A DNA stretch of 64,000 bases from Desulfobacterales bacterium (GCA_023143455.1 JAGLHT010000005.1:1-64000); one strand, 5' to 3'; positions 43,648 to 53,360 are shown, numbered from the stretch's first letter. Notes: generated from the sequence alone by a model not told the origin. Numbers and translations: made by a program.

Positions 43648-43657
43648 AGCTGAATCT
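43632..43657 (+). promoter_or_regulatory. Intercistronic hairpin after the HdrA-receiver gene
   Basis: AGATTCAGC and GCTGAATCT form a perfect 9-bp stem that spans the stop codon. No T-run follows, so it more likely stabilises or attenuates mRNA than terminates it; the kinase gene begins 35 bases later. Confidence 0.5.
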
Positions 43658-43691
43658 TAATCAATAATAAAAAGGATGGAAAGTTAAGCAA

Positions 43692-44834
43692 ATGGAAGCA
43701 ACCAAAAAAAAACTTATCCTGCTGGTGGATGATGAGCAGGATATCCGGGAAGTCCTTGCAATTGCCTTAACTGATATTGGTTATGATGTGCTGGAGGCTG
43801 CAAATGGAAAGCAGGCATTAAAAATTTTTAAGGAGGAATCCCCGACAATTGTCCTTACTGATATTAAAATGCCGGGCATTGATGGCATTGAAATACTGAA
43901 AAAAATAAAACAGAAGAATCCAGAAACTGAAGTAATTATGATTACAGGGCATGGAGATATTGATATTGCCATAAAAAGTCTGAAATACGAGGCAATTGAT
44001 TTTATTACCAAACCCATAAGCAGTGATGCTTTAGAGATTGCACTTAAAAGGGCAAATGAAAAAATAGTTACAAGAAACCAACTCAAACAATATACTGAAA
44101 ATTTGGAAGACCTTCTCAGGCAAAAATCAATGCTCAGGGATAACCTTTCATCTCTCGGAGTTATGATAGGCTCCATTTCCCATGGAATAAAAGGTCTTTT
44201 AACAAATCTTGACGGCGGTGTTTATCTTATGGAATCAGGTTTTGGTAAAAAAGATGAACAGCTCATTGATGAAGGTTTTGATATATTGAAACTTACCATT
44301 GATAGAATTAAAAAAATGATTTTTGACATTCTTTATTACTCCAAGGAAAGAGAGATAAAAATTAAAAAAATCAATTTACTAAAATTTGCAAGTGATATTG
44401 CAGATATTTTGGAACAAAAGGCTTTATCCCACGGCATAAAAATTGTTCGTGAGTTTGACAATGCGCCTTCTAAGTTTTTTGCAGATCCTGAACACATTCG
44501 TTCAGCCCTTATAAATATTCTCGATAATGCAGTTGACGCATGTATTGAGGACAAAGGGGAAAAAGATCACAAGATTATTTTTACATTAAAACAGGATGAA
44601 AAATATAATATTTTTGAGATACATGATAATGGCATAGGCATGGATCAAAAAACCAGGGAAAAAATCTTCAACCTTTTTTTCTCTTCCAAACATAACAAGG
44701 GCACAGGTTTTGGTCTGTTTATATCCAAAAACATTATCCAGCAGCATGGAGGTATTATTAATTTAAAATCTGCCAAAGGAAAAGGAACCTGTATACAGGT
44801 TAAACTTCCAATAACAGATTATGAAAACAGATAA
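43692..44834 (+). CDS. Hybrid response regulator-histidine kinase (REC-HisKA-like-HATPase)
   Basis: A 380-residue soluble protein. Residues 7-122 are a receiver (LILLVDDEQDIREVLAIALT; IVLTDIKMPGIDGIEILK; MITGHGD; TKPISSD). The dimerisation helix holds the phospho-His in IGSISHGIKGLLTNLDGG (near 161), followed by HATPase motifs ILDNAVDACIEDKG, HDNGIGMDQ and SSKHNKGTGFGLFISK. The gene follows the HdrA-receiver gene by 44 bases and is probably co-transcribed, making that receiver a candidate target. It overlaps the convergent membrane kinase by 16 bases. Confidence 0.93.
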   Translation: MEATKKKLILLVDDEQDIREVLAIALTDIGYDVLEAANGKQALKIFKEESPTIVLTDIKMPGIDGIEILKKIKQKNPETEVIMITGHGDIDIAIKSLKYEAIDFITKPISSDALEIALKRANEKIVTRNQLKQYTENLEDLLRQKSMLRDNLSSLGVMIGSISHGIKGLLTNLDGGVYLMESGFGKKDEQLIDEGFDILKLTIDRIKKMIFDILYYSKEREIKIKKINLLKFASDIADILEQKALSHGIKIVREFDNAPSKFFADPEHIRSALINILDNAVDACIEDKGEKDHKIIFTLKQDEKYNIFEIHDNGIGMDQKTREKIFNLFFSSKHNKGTGFGLFISKNIIQQHGGIINLKSAKGKGTCIQVKLPITDYENR

Positions 44835-47128
44835 TCGGTTTTTTTATTATTGGCAAAGGGAAATTGTATAATAAAGGTAGCACCACCGGTAACCTTATCA
44901 CACTCAACTTCTATGTTGCCCTTGCATTCTTTCATAATCCCATAACTGATTGAAAGTCCCAATCCAGTGCCTTTACCTACTTCCTTGGTTGTAAAAAAGG
45001 GTTCAAAAAGCTTATCTTTTATACCATCCGGAATCCCTAAACCAGTATCCCTGACCTTTACAATCACATGTCTGTCTTTAGAAAAAGTTTCTATGTATAT
45101 TTTTTCATTGTCAATCATAGAGTTTTGCTGCTCACTTTTTTCTTCGATGGCATCCCTTGCATTGACCAAAAGATTTATAAACACCTGTTCGATGCGGCTA
45201 GGGTCGGCTGTTATGGCAGGAATATCCTCTTGTATGCTCCAGACTACCTCGATACCTCTTACTTTTAGCTGCTGGCTGAAAATATCATGGGCACGCATGA
45301 GGATTTCATTAACATTGATATCTTCAAAGTTGATATCTGATTTTCGGGCAAAATGGCGCATATGTTCTATGATTTTTGAAGCACGGTCTACATTATTGTT
45401 GATTTTTACCAATAGTTTATGAAAAATTGATTCTTTGATTTTTTCTTTTTTATCAACCTTTTTTAAGATAAAGTCGCTTGCTGTTTTTATAACCGATAAA
45501 GGCTGGTTTAATTCGTGGGCAATGCCAGTGGACATCTCCCCTAAAGTTGCCATTTTCCCTGCCTGTATCAGTTCGCGTTCTGTTTCAAGACGTTTTGTGA
45601 TGTCACTTGTTGTTACAAGCAGTACTTTTTTATCATTATACTCTGAAGGTGAAATCCAGATATCAACATATATATTTTTCCCATCTTTAATTTTATGTTT
45701 TACCTGGTTGAGAGTTGATGATGATTTGACAAGATCAAACATTTTTCCTTTTTCTTCATTAATGAAAAAATTCTGGAATGACTGATTTAATATTTCATTT
45801 TTATCAAATCCATATACAGATTTGACACTCTGATTGCAGTCAAGCAGTTCCAAAGTTTCTTCGTTTAGAACAAATACAGGGTTTGGGATATTATTAAAGA
45901 TAGACTGGTATTTTTTTTCTGATGCTTCAAGTTTTTTCTCCAAATATTTTCTTGATGTAATATCAATGCTCATCTCCATGGCTGATATTACTTCACCCTT
46001 TACATTTCTTATGGGTGATGTAATAAATATCCAGTGATTCATTGTCCCGTCTTTACCGATCCCTGACTCTTCTCCATAATGAGACTTTCCATCTTTAAAT
46101 GTTTTTTCAACAGTACAATTGTCACATTTCCTGTTAAGTCCCTTATATGCCTGATAACAGTGGGCACCTGGTTTTGGCTGAAAGCTTTTTCCAAACTGCC
46201 GGTTATAACGCAAGAGTTTGTAATCTCTGTCCTGTACGCTTATCATACAAGGGGCATAATCAAAAAGGGTTCTGTATTCATTTCTCTGTGCATGCAGTTC
46301 TGTCTGCTGGATATGGATTTGATCTCCCATACTGTTTATTAAATCAGCAAGTTGTCCCAGTTCATCTTTCTGGTATATAGCAATTTTGGTTTCAAAATTA
46401 CCGCCTGCAATCTGAACTGTTCCTTCCATCAATTTCTTAATGGGAATATTGATAAATTTATAAACTAAGAAAAATATTATTGTGAAAATAATTATAAAAG
46501 CAAGTAAAGCAAGGCTAATAACTGCCTTTTTTGCATCCATGATCTCCTTGTCACGGGCTTCCAAGGAGACCACGACATCAAGTGTTCCCAAAATTTTTTT
46601 GTTTTTGGGATGGACATGGCAGTCTTCTGTTGAACATCCTTTTTCGTTGTAGATTGGGCTGATGATTCCAAGCTGGCGATATCCCTGGAGGGAATTGATT
46701 ATACGTGTTCTTTGGGAAAGTTCGATACGTTCAAGCGGTGGTTCTGATTTGTGGCATATATTGCAGGCTTCAGCTTTTATGTTTGTTTCTTTGTTTACCT
46801 CTGTTTCAATGTTTGAGAATTTTATTTCTCCGGCTTTGTTGTAAATATGAATTCTTTCTATTCCCCCCTGCTTTCCAATATTCTGTATAATCTGTGTAAT
46901 ATCATCCCGAGAATTCAGTGTCATTGCATAATGGGTTCCAAGCCTTATTGTTTCGGTCAATCTGTCAGAATCAGCAATAATATGGTTCATTAATTTTTCT
47001 TTTTGATAATTGATGTTGAAATAGGCCCAGGCTGAAATGATCACAAGCAGTGAAACACCAACAAAAATAATAAACTTGGAAACTATATTCATCCTGAAAA
47101 TATATTTTTGTTTTTTCATATCTTCCAA
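44819..47128 (-). CDS. Membrane histidine kinase with periplasmic c-type haem motifs
   Basis: A 769-residue sensor kinase. Membrane segments are about 17-38 and 202-223; between them a periplasmic domain carries CNICH (122-126) and CSTEDCH (165-171), consistent with covalent haem c. HAMP follows (224-275), then two PAS domains (about 290-400, with CYQAYKGLNRKCDNC, and 405-520), HisKA (GEMSTGIAHELNQPLSVI) and HATPase (NLLVNARDAIEE; DTGLGIP; GKGTGLGLSISYGIM). It could sense redox state or a gas via haem. The frame opens with TTG at 47128; the ATG at 47119 (MKKQKYIF) is the alternative, neither with an ideal RBS. It converges on the Hdr cluster. Confidence 0.92.
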   Translation of the reverse strand: MEDMKKQKYIFRMNIVSKFIIFVGVSLLVIISAWAYFNINYQKEKLMNHIIADSDRLTETIRLGTHYAMTLNSRDDITQIIQNIGKQGGIERIHIYNKAGEIKFSNIETEVNKETNIKAEACNICHKSEPPLERIELSQRTRIINSLQGYRQLGIISPIYNEKGCSTEDCHVHPKNKKILGTLDVVVSLEARDKEIMDAKKAVISLALLAFIIIFTIIFFLVYKFINIPIKKLMEGTVQIAGGNFETKIAIYQKDELGQLADLINSMGDQIHIQQTELHAQRNEYRTLFDYAPCMISVQDRDYKLLRYNRQFGKSFQPKPGAHCYQAYKGLNRKCDNCTVEKTFKDGKSHYGEESGIGKDGTMNHWIFITSPIRNVKGEVISAMEMSIDITSRKYLEKKLEASEKKYQSIFNNIPNPVFVLNEETLELLDCNQSVKSVYGFDKNEILNQSFQNFFINEEKGKMFDLVKSSSTLNQVKHKIKDGKNIYVDIWISPSEYNDKKVLLVTTSDITKRLETERELIQAGKMATLGEMSTGIAHELNQPLSVIKTASDFILKKVDKKEKIKESIFHKLLVKINNNVDRASKIIEHMRHFARKSDINFEDINVNEILMRAHDIFSQQLKVRGIEVVWSIQEDIPAITADPSRIEQVFINLLVNARDAIEEKSEQQNSMIDNEKIYIETFSKDRHVIVKVRDTGLGIPDGIKDKLFEPFFTTKEVGKGTGLGLSISYGIMKECKGNIEVECDKVTGGATFIIQFPFANNKKTDYLFS

Positions 47129-47301
47129 CCAGATAAAGTTATTATTTATATTAACATATTTATAAAATTATGTTGCAATTTTTGAGCCTTAATATTAAAA
47201 ATGATGATCTTTGTAGCATACAGTTTGCATTTTTTAAAGAACACAAAAATTTAATTTTATATTTAATATATTGGTTGCTCTAATTACTTTCTAATCAAAG
47301 A

Positions 47302-47505
47302 AGCGGTTAAAAGGGAAAACTGTTTGAGCGAAGCGAGTTTTTTCCCTTCACCGTAATGTAGCTTAGAACCTGTTAAAAATAGATCAATCTGTGACCCATA
47401 ATCTGCAACCTTCCCAAAAAGATAACCGCGAGGCTTGGGGGTTCTCGGTGGCTTTTTTTTGTGTTGCTTTTAGATGGCTTTGCTGGGCAGGAAGGTTGCG
47501 GATTG
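47302..47505. repeat. Palindromic dispersed repeat, copy 2
   Basis: Segment X (47302-47415) matches 27486-27598 with about three differences in 113 bases; segment Y (47441-47505) matches 27376-27440 and lies after X instead of before it. AATCTGCAACCTTCC and GGAAGGTTGCGGATT enclose Y as an inverted repeat. The rest of the 47129-47713 gap shows no gene. Confidence 0.75.
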
Positions 47506-47713
47506 AGTAATGATACCAATCTTATTTTAGAAACTCATAATATAAGAAAATTATGATTTTTTAGTTTTTTGATTTACATCTTGATTCACTTGGAATATTA
47601 TGTTTAATAATTCAAATTAATTAAAGCTTTTTTCCATTGAATTTTGGTAGTAAAAAATATTAGTAGTTAAATCATTTTTCTTACACCAGATTTCAAAATT
47701 ATAAGGACAATAT

Positions 47714-48277
47714 ATGAGAAAGGCTATGAAGAAATTTATCAAACCTGCTATTTTTATTGCCATTGGTGTCCTAATCGCTTTCCCTATTTTCAGCCTGACC
47801 TATTACACAATGGTAAGAACATCGACCCCTGCATTCTGTACTTCATGTCACGAAATCAGACCCGCATATGATAGCTGGAAAACATCTACCCACGTTAATA
47901 ATGCCCAGGGTTTTACTGCCGACTGTATGGACTGTCACCTACCTGCTCCCCAAGACACGTTCAACTTTTTTTATGCTAAAACAGCCCATGGTATTAAGGA
48001 TGTTTTTGCTCATTTTGTCGGCGGACCATATGACAGAGAATATAGCAGAAATCATGCCTATGAAACTTTTAAAAATGCCCAGTGTCAGAAATGCCATCGT
48101 AATATTTTACACATTCCTGATAAACGAGGAGCAATGCTGGCGCACCGAACAGTTATATATCCCAAAAAAGGATATGAAAAAAAATGCGTTGACTGTCATA
48201 AAAATCTCGTCCATGTTGATAGGGATGTTTATCAATATAAAGGAAGACAGCAACCATACCGAGGATTAGGTATATGA
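47714..48277 (+). CDS. NapC/NirT/NrfH-type tetrahaem cytochrome c (quinol dehydrogenase)
   Basis: A 187-residue membrane-anchored cytochrome. Residues 12-33 are the anchor (AIFIAIGVLIAFPIFSLTYY). Four CxxCH motifs follow: CTSCH, CMDCH, CQKCH and CVDCH. This is the NrfH/NapC layout, oxidising menaquinol and passing electrons to a periplasmic partner. The next gene, 56 bases on, encodes an octahaem cytochrome, its likely partner. RBS AAGGA is upstream. Confidence 0.92.
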   Translation: MRKAMKKFIKPAIFIAIGVLIAFPIFSLTYYTMVRTSTPAFCTSCHEIRPAYDSWKTSTHVNNAQGFTADCMDCHLPAPQDTFNFFYAKTAHGIKDVFAHFVGGPYDREYSRNHAYETFKNAQCQKCHRNILHIPDKRGAMLAHRTVIYPKKGYEKKCVDCHKNLVHVDRDVYQYKGRQQPYRGLGI

Positions 48278-48333
48278 CTATGAATAGCTGAAAATAAAGA
48301 AAATATTCAAATAACACAAACAGGGAGTTAACC

Positions 48334-49725
48334 ATGAAAAAAAATATTTTTATTTTGTTCATTATTGGATTGCTATCTATTATTACGGTGTCTTTAGCAA
48401 TTAGTCAGGATGTTAAAATGAATTTTCCCAAATCAAAAGAGTTTAGGATTGAAAGGTCTATGTCTCCCCAGGCCATGGCATGTATAGAATGCCATAAAAA
48501 AGAACACCCGGGAATATTCTCAGATTGGGCAGATAGTCGTCATGCCAGTGCAAATATAACTTGTTATGACTGCCATGTTGCTGAACCCCATGATGCTGAT
48601 GTGAGTCAATCTCATTATAAAGAATATGAGTCAAATGATACAAAATATGGCCAGAAAAAAAATATGGTACCAGTCTCTGCTGTAGTAACTCCTAAAGATT
48701 GTTCCAGATGCCACCCAGATGAGGCAATACAATATAGTAAAAGCAAGCATGCCAACACTCTTGAAATTATTTGGAAAATTGATCCTTGGTTGAACAATGG
48801 TATGAATAGTGATTTTGAAAGGGTTAATGGTTGCTATCACTGCCATGGAACTATATTAAAAATGGAAAATAAAGAACTCACTCCTGAAACCTGGCCTAAT
48901 GTCGGTGTGGGTAGAGTAAACATGGATGGCAGCAAGGGCAGTTGTACAAGCTGCCATACACGTCATCGATTCTCGATTATGGAAGCACGAAAACCCCAGG
49001 CCTGTGGTCAGTGCCATCTAGGTCCGGATCATCCTCAAATTGAAATCTTCACTGAGTCAAAGCACGGAGGTATATACGATGCCTTTGGTGATGAATATAA
49101 CTGGAAAGCAGCTCCTGGAACATGGACGCCCGGTGTTGATTTTAGAGGCCCTACATGTGCTTCCTGTCATATGTCAGGTGCAGGAACAGTGATGACTTCC
49201 CACGACGTTACTGAACGCCTATCCTGGGAACTTCAGGCCCCTTTAACAATAAGACCTGAAGACTTTAAACCGTTCCCCTCCAAAACCAACTGGAAAGAAG
49301 AAAGACAAAAAATGCAGGAAGTTTGTAAGCAATGCCATGGAAAAAAATGGATTGAGGCTCATTACAGTCAGATGGATAAGACCATAGAAGAATATAATGA
49401 AGTATATTTTAAACCAGCAAAAGCAAAGTTAGATGAACTTTATAGTAAAGGACTTCTTGATAAAACCAGATTTTTTGATGAGCAGCTTGAAGTGGAATAT
49501 TACGAACTATGGCATCATGAAGGTCGTCGAGCTAGGATGGGAGCTGCAATGATGGCACCAGACTATTCATGGTGGCATGGATTTTATGAATTAAAAAAAC
49601 GATATGTTAAATTCATGGAAGAGGCCAACCATCTTATCAAAACTGGAGAGAAGGCTTATGTGGCAAAAGATTTCCCGAATTCTACCGGAAATAAGACAAA
49701 GCCTCCCGAATTATTTAAAAAATAA
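48334..49725 (+). CDS. Octahaem cytochrome c of the hydroxylamine-oxidoreductase-like family
   Basis: A 463-residue secreted protein with signal peptide (KKNIFILFIIGLLSIITVSL). Eight CxxCH motifs are visible: CIECH, CYDCH, CSRCH, CYHCH, CTSCH, CGQCH, CASCH and CKQCH. Their spacing, the HGGIYDAFGDEYNWKAAPGT block and the C-terminal helical region with APDYSWWHGFYELKKR fit the HAO family. Paired with an NrfH-type quinol dehydrogenase it more probably works reductively (nitrite, NO or hydroxylamine to ammonium) than as an ammonia-oxidiser enzyme; whether the cross-linking tyrosine of true HAO is present cannot be settled by eye. Periplasmic. Confidence 0.85.
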   Translation: MKKNIFILFIIGLLSIITVSLAISQDVKMNFPKSKEFRIERSMSPQAMACIECHKKEHPGIFSDWADSRHASANITCYDCHVAEPHDADVSQSHYKEYESNDTKYGQKKNMVPVSAVVTPKDCSRCHPDEAIQYSKSKHANTLEIIWKIDPWLNNGMNSDFERVNGCYHCHGTILKMENKELTPETWPNVGVGRVNMDGSKGSCTSCHTRHRFSIMEARKPQACGQCHLGPDHPQIEIFTESKHGGIYDAFGDEYNWKAAPGTWTPGVDFRGPTCASCHMSGAGTVMTSHDVTERLSWELQAPLTIRPEDFKPFPSKTNWKEERQKMQEVCKQCHGKKWIEAHYSQMDKTIEEYNEVYFKPAKAKLDELYSKGLLDKTRFFDEQLEVEYYELWHHEGRRARMGAAMMAPDYSWWHGFYELKKRYVKFMEEANHLIKTGEKAYVAKDFPNSTGNKTKPPELFKK

Positions 49726-49739
49726 ATATTAATAAAAAC

Positions 49740-49779
49740 ATATGAAGCTGTTTAATAATATCGTTGAACAGCTTCATAT
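49740..49779. terminator. Hairpin, probable terminator after the octahaem gene
   Basis: ATATGAAGCTGTT and AACAGCTTCATAT form a perfect 13-bp stem around a 14-base loop, 15 bases past the stop. No T-run follows on the plus strand, so strength is uncertain. Confidence 0.55.
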
Positions 49780-49919
49780 CTACTGAAACTGTTAGTCATA
49801 AGCGATCAAACAAGCCAGAGCGTTAAAAGCTTCCCGGAACTTCCATCCTTTAAAGTGCAAACCACCTTGGCAGCATATAGCAATTGACAAATAACTATTA
49901 TACTATATAAACCAATACT

Positions 49920-51098
49920 ATGAAAAAAACCGCTCTTGAAAAAAGAATTAAAAGAAACGTTATTGCAAGAAAACATACTTTTTTTGCATCTTGCGCGCCT
50001 GGATTAAAAACACTTCTGGTCAATGAAATTAATAATCTAAATATAAAATCCAAAAAAATAAATATTAGAGAAGGTGGCGTTGAATTTTTTGGTAAAATTC
50101 ATGATTGTTATCTTGCAAATCTGCACTTGCGTATACCAATAAGAATTTTAATGAGAATTGCAGAATTTAAAGCTGAAAATTTTTCAACTCTGGAAGAAAA
50201 ACTTGGAAAATATGACTGGGAACTCCTACTTCAAAAAAACGCAAAACTGAATTTCCATGTTTCAACAAAAAAATCAAGGCTCTATCATACCAGTGCCATT
50301 GCCCAAAGAGCCGATGCGATAATATCTGACAAACTATTAACCCATGACAACAGGCTACCCAATATCAAAGAAGATATCTCTCATGATATATTTATCAGAG
50401 CTGAAAATGATCGCTTTGAAATCTCGTTAGACAGTAGCGGAGATCTCCTACATAAAAGAGGTATCAAAGAAACCACAACTCATGCTCCTCTTCGCGAAAA
50501 CCTTGCCTGGGCTGTACTTTTATTTACCCAATTTTCCAAAGATGATGTTCTTATTGATCCCATGTGCGGGTCTGGAACTTTTTCCCTTGAAGCTTCCATG
50601 TTTAAACAAAATATCCCTCCCGGGTTTTTTAGAAACTTTGCTTTTGAAGAATGGCAATGCTTTAGAGAAGAAAAGTGGAACTATATAAAAAAACATGCTC
50701 AAAATAAATTTGAATCAAGCATAAAAAAGGATATCTTTGCATCTGATATTGATGGTAAAGCTATCTTGGCTTGTAAAAAAAATTTACAAAAGCATGACTT
50801 TAACAACATTGAAATTCAGAAAGCTGATTTTTTCACTATTATTCCTGAAAAATTTACAACAGAAAAGGGAGTCCTTATACTAAATCCTCCCTATGGAAAG
50901 AGAATTGGCAACCAACAAACTTTATCCTCATTTTATAATGAAATCGGGAAAAAACTTGAACAAGATTTTAAAGGATGGAGCGTTGGAATTATTATGCCGG
51001 AAAAGCATCTTTTAAAAAATTATAATTTTCAAAAAAGTGCAATAAGGTCTTTTTATCATGGAGGCTTGGATATTTTCCTATTAACTTGCATAGTTTAA
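49920..51098 (+). CDS. THUMP-domain class I rRNA N2-guanine methyltransferase (RlmL/YcbY-like)
   Basis: A 392-residue protein. N-terminal THUMP-type RNA-binding region (FFASCAPGLKTLLVNEINNL; REGGVEFFGKIHDCYLANLH; RLYHTSAIAQRADAI), then a Rossmann methyltransferase with VLIDPMCGSGTFSLEASMFK and the catalytic LILNPPYGKRIG. This matches the N-terminal half of RlmL, which makes m2G2445 in 23S rRNA; the RlmK half is absent, as in many non-enteric bacteria. Position specificity is inferred from the family. Stands alone. Confidence 0.88.
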   Translation: MKKTALEKRIKRNVIARKHTFFASCAPGLKTLLVNEINNLNIKSKKINIREGGVEFFGKIHDCYLANLHLRIPIRILMRIAEFKAENFSTLEEKLGKYDWELLLQKNAKLNFHVSTKKSRLYHTSAIAQRADAIISDKLLTHDNRLPNIKEDISHDIFIRAENDRFEISLDSSGDLLHKRGIKETTTHAPLRENLAWAVLLFTQFSKDDVLIDPMCGSGTFSLEASMFKQNIPPGFFRNFAFEEWQCFREEKWNYIKKHAQNKFESSIKKDIFASDIDGKAILACKKNLQKHDFNNIEIQKADFFTIIPEKFTTEKGVLILNPPYGKRIGNQQTLSSFYNEIGKKLEQDFKGWSVGIIMPEKHLLKNYNFQKSAIRSFYHGGLDIFLLTCIV

Positions 51099-51107
51099 CC
51101 TGATTGT

Positions 51108-51956
51108 TCAAACCATGTTTAAAAGTTCTTCTACTTTTTGCATATTTTCTGAAAACTCAATTATTATTTCAGGCATTTCACTGGCATTTATACCAAGCTC
51201 TTCCATAGCTTCCTTATGAAACCTATATGCAATATTATCAGCTCCAATACCTATACCAAACATCATACAAACACAATCTGCAAAATATACAACTGCAACG
51301 TCCTTATCTTTATACATGGAACTATCCTGGCAATGATGATTCCGAATAATGGTTACCATTTTAGGACTGAACTTCCAGATTTTTGCAATCATTGCTCCAA
51401 GCTCTGAATGGTCTACTCCAAGGATTTTCTTTTCTGCTTCTATAAAACCCATATTCTGATTTAAAACAAGAGCATTTATTTTTTCAAAACTGTTAGAAAC
51501 AAACTTATCAAGGACTGTCTTGCCGATATCTTTTAATAATGATGCAGTAAATATTGTATTTTTATTTTCCATAGACAGTCTATTTGCTATCTGCTTTGCA
51601 ATTAAAGCTGATGAAACTGAATATTTCCACATTGCCCCTTCAGCAAACCCATATCCATCAAGTTTACAGCCAAGAACACTTGCTCCAGACTTCATAAGAA
51701 CAAGCTCGACAATTTGATCAATACCTATCAAAGACACAGCATCTTCAACCGATTCAGCAGGTTCTTTAAGACCAAAATAAGCCGAATTGCAAATCTTTAA
51801 AAGATTAGCAGTTACAGCAGGATCATATTTAATTATTTTTGCAATATCTTTCATTGAAGAATCTGGCTTGTCAATAATTTCAATAATCTGATTTACAATC
51901 GCCGGAATTGGCTTTAATTGTTTAATCTCTTTTACCAACTCTTGCATTGCAACCAT
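51108..51956 (-). CDS. HDOD-domain signalling protein
   Basis: About 282 residues from the preferred ATG (MVAMQELVKEIKQLKPIPAI), which has AGGAG/GAGAGG upstream; a TTG-started frame reaches 52034. The HDOD pattern covers residues 5-200: VNQIIEIIDKPDSSMKDIAK, IIKYDPAVTANLLKICNSAY and ASLLKDIGKTVLDKFV, with an HSELGAMIAKIW segment. HDOD proteins are non-catalytic relatives of HD-GYP domains used in bacterial signalling. It lies beside a GGDEF gene in the same direction. Confidence 0.9.
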   Translation of the reverse strand: MVAMQELVKEIKQLKPIPAIVNQIIEIIDKPDSSMKDIAKIIKYDPAVTANLLKICNSAYFGLKEPAESVEDAVSLIGIDQIVELVLMKSGASVLGCKLDGYGFAEGAMWKYSVSSALIAKQIANRLSMENKNTIFTASLLKDIGKTVLDKFVSNSFEKINALVLNQNMGFIEAEKKILGVDHSELGAMIAKIWKFSPKMVTIIRNHHCQDSSMYKDKDVAVVYFADCVCMMFGIGIGADNIAYRFHKEAMEELGINASEMPEIIIEFSENMQKVEELLNMV

Positions 51957-52082
51957 CTTTTCACCTCTCCTGACTCTGATAATCATAAGGCGATAGCCAG
52001 ATAAAGATTTACCTACTTTAACGATAGTTTTCAAATAATATTTTACTTCAGCGGGATTAATAAATCAAGAAAAGACTATAGA

Positions 52083-53159
52083 TTAATTCTTAACCGTTTT
52101 TTTAGAATCAATAGAAGGGCACACTTTAATTAGCCCAGGCATAACAGTGTTTCTACCATTTAATTTTGCCTTATACATCATTGTATCAGCATCATGAATC
52201 AATTGATTCATATCTGAAGAGCCCTCTCCTAAGCTCGCAACACCAAAACTTGCTGTAACCCTTATTTCTTTGCCTGTATTTAATTTTATTCTTGTATTTG
52301 AAACATTCTCTCTGATTCTGTTGGCAAGTTCCATTGCTTTTTGTTTGTTTGTTTCAGGAAGAATCACAATAAATTCTTCTCCTCCATATCGAGCAAGGAA
52401 ATCTGCTGTTCTAATATTATTTTTAACCAGAGAAGATACCTTTTGTAACACCAGATCTCCTGCCTGATGTCCGTAGGTATCGTTGATCTTCTTAAAATGA
52501 TCAAGGTCAAACATAAAAATTGAAAGCTCTTTTTTATGTCTCAGTGTATTGGAGATATTTCGTTCTAACTGAGCTTTAAATTCCCGCCTGTTATAACACA
52601 TAGTCAACGGATCAATAGCTGCGGCATCAAATAACTTTTTCATGCCTAATTGCCTTGAAATGGCTGTCTGGGTAGTTTTTAAAATCATATCTATCTCATC
52701 ATCATGAAAATCAAGCAAGCCTTTATTGGTCAATATATACACTCTAGCGAAATAATCATCTTCTTTAATTTCATAGGAGGTAATATCTTCCATGTTAAAC
52801 TTTTGTTCCTCATTTTCAGAGTGTTCAGGTGAAAAAGTATAATTTAAGTAATTGAGTTTAGCTTTATCTTTAACACTAAAATCCTCTATTACAGCTTTTT
52901 CCAGTGATTCCTTATATGTACGTGGGTCAAGCCAAATATCCAAATTACTCTTTTGCTGTATTACAAAGGCAAAAAGTCTGTAATTTAAAATATTCTTTAA
53001 ACAATGGGAAAGCTCGCTAAGAATTTCTTCTGTGGATTCTTTCTGATGGATTGTGATGATATAATTTGTCAGTCTTTTATGGTCTGCCTGTTTCCCAACC
53101 GTTTTAAACATAGTTGTAAAAATTGTTGATATTTTATTGGACAGACTATTAATTGGCAT
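52083..53159 (-). CDS. Diguanylate cyclase (GGDEF)
   Basis: A 358-residue protein. The N-terminal 180 residues lack a recognised domain but look GAF-like (LSHCLKNILNYRLFAFVIQQ). The GGDEF domain is at about 190-350: DPLTMCYNRREFKAQLERNI, FDLDHFKKINDTYGHQAGD and RYGGEEFIVILP, with active-site GGEEF. An RTAD motif five residues before it fits the inhibitory I-site. It makes c-di-GMP from two GTP. Transcribed in the same direction as the HDOD gene, 127 bases away. Confidence 0.95.
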   Translation of the reverse strand: MPINSLSNKISTIFTTMFKTVGKQADHKRLTNYIITIHQKESTEEILSELSHCLKNILNYRLFAFVIQQKSNLDIWLDPRTYKESLEKAVIEDFSVKDKAKLNYLNYTFSPEHSENEEQKFNMEDITSYEIKEDDYFARVYILTNKGLLDFHDDEIDMILKTTQTAISRQLGMKKLFDAAAIDPLTMCYNRREFKAQLERNISNTLRHKKELSIFMFDLDHFKKINDTYGHQAGDLVLQKVSSLVKNNIRTADFLARYGGEEFIVILPETNKQKAMELANRIRENVSNTRIKLNTGKEIRVTASFGVASLGEGSSDMNQLIHDADTMMYKAKLNGRNTVMPGLIKVCPSIDSKKTVKN

Positions 53160-53360
53160 TTTTTACTTTCCCCATTGTTTGTTATTTATCATTGCTCAAT
53201 TTCTAAAAAACAATTAAAGAATGAAAATGCAATTATAATGCCAATACTAAAAAAAGACTAAAAATGATGTTATTTCAAATGGTTATAGAAATATGACCTG
53301 ATTTACTATTACGCAACCTAGGCAAAATTGATACAAAAAAGCGTCAAAAGCATGACGAAA

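Noticed and set aside
27376-47505. Repeats as a CRISPR array
   Set aside because: Only two distant copies, units too long and no regular spacers; no cas gene in the window.
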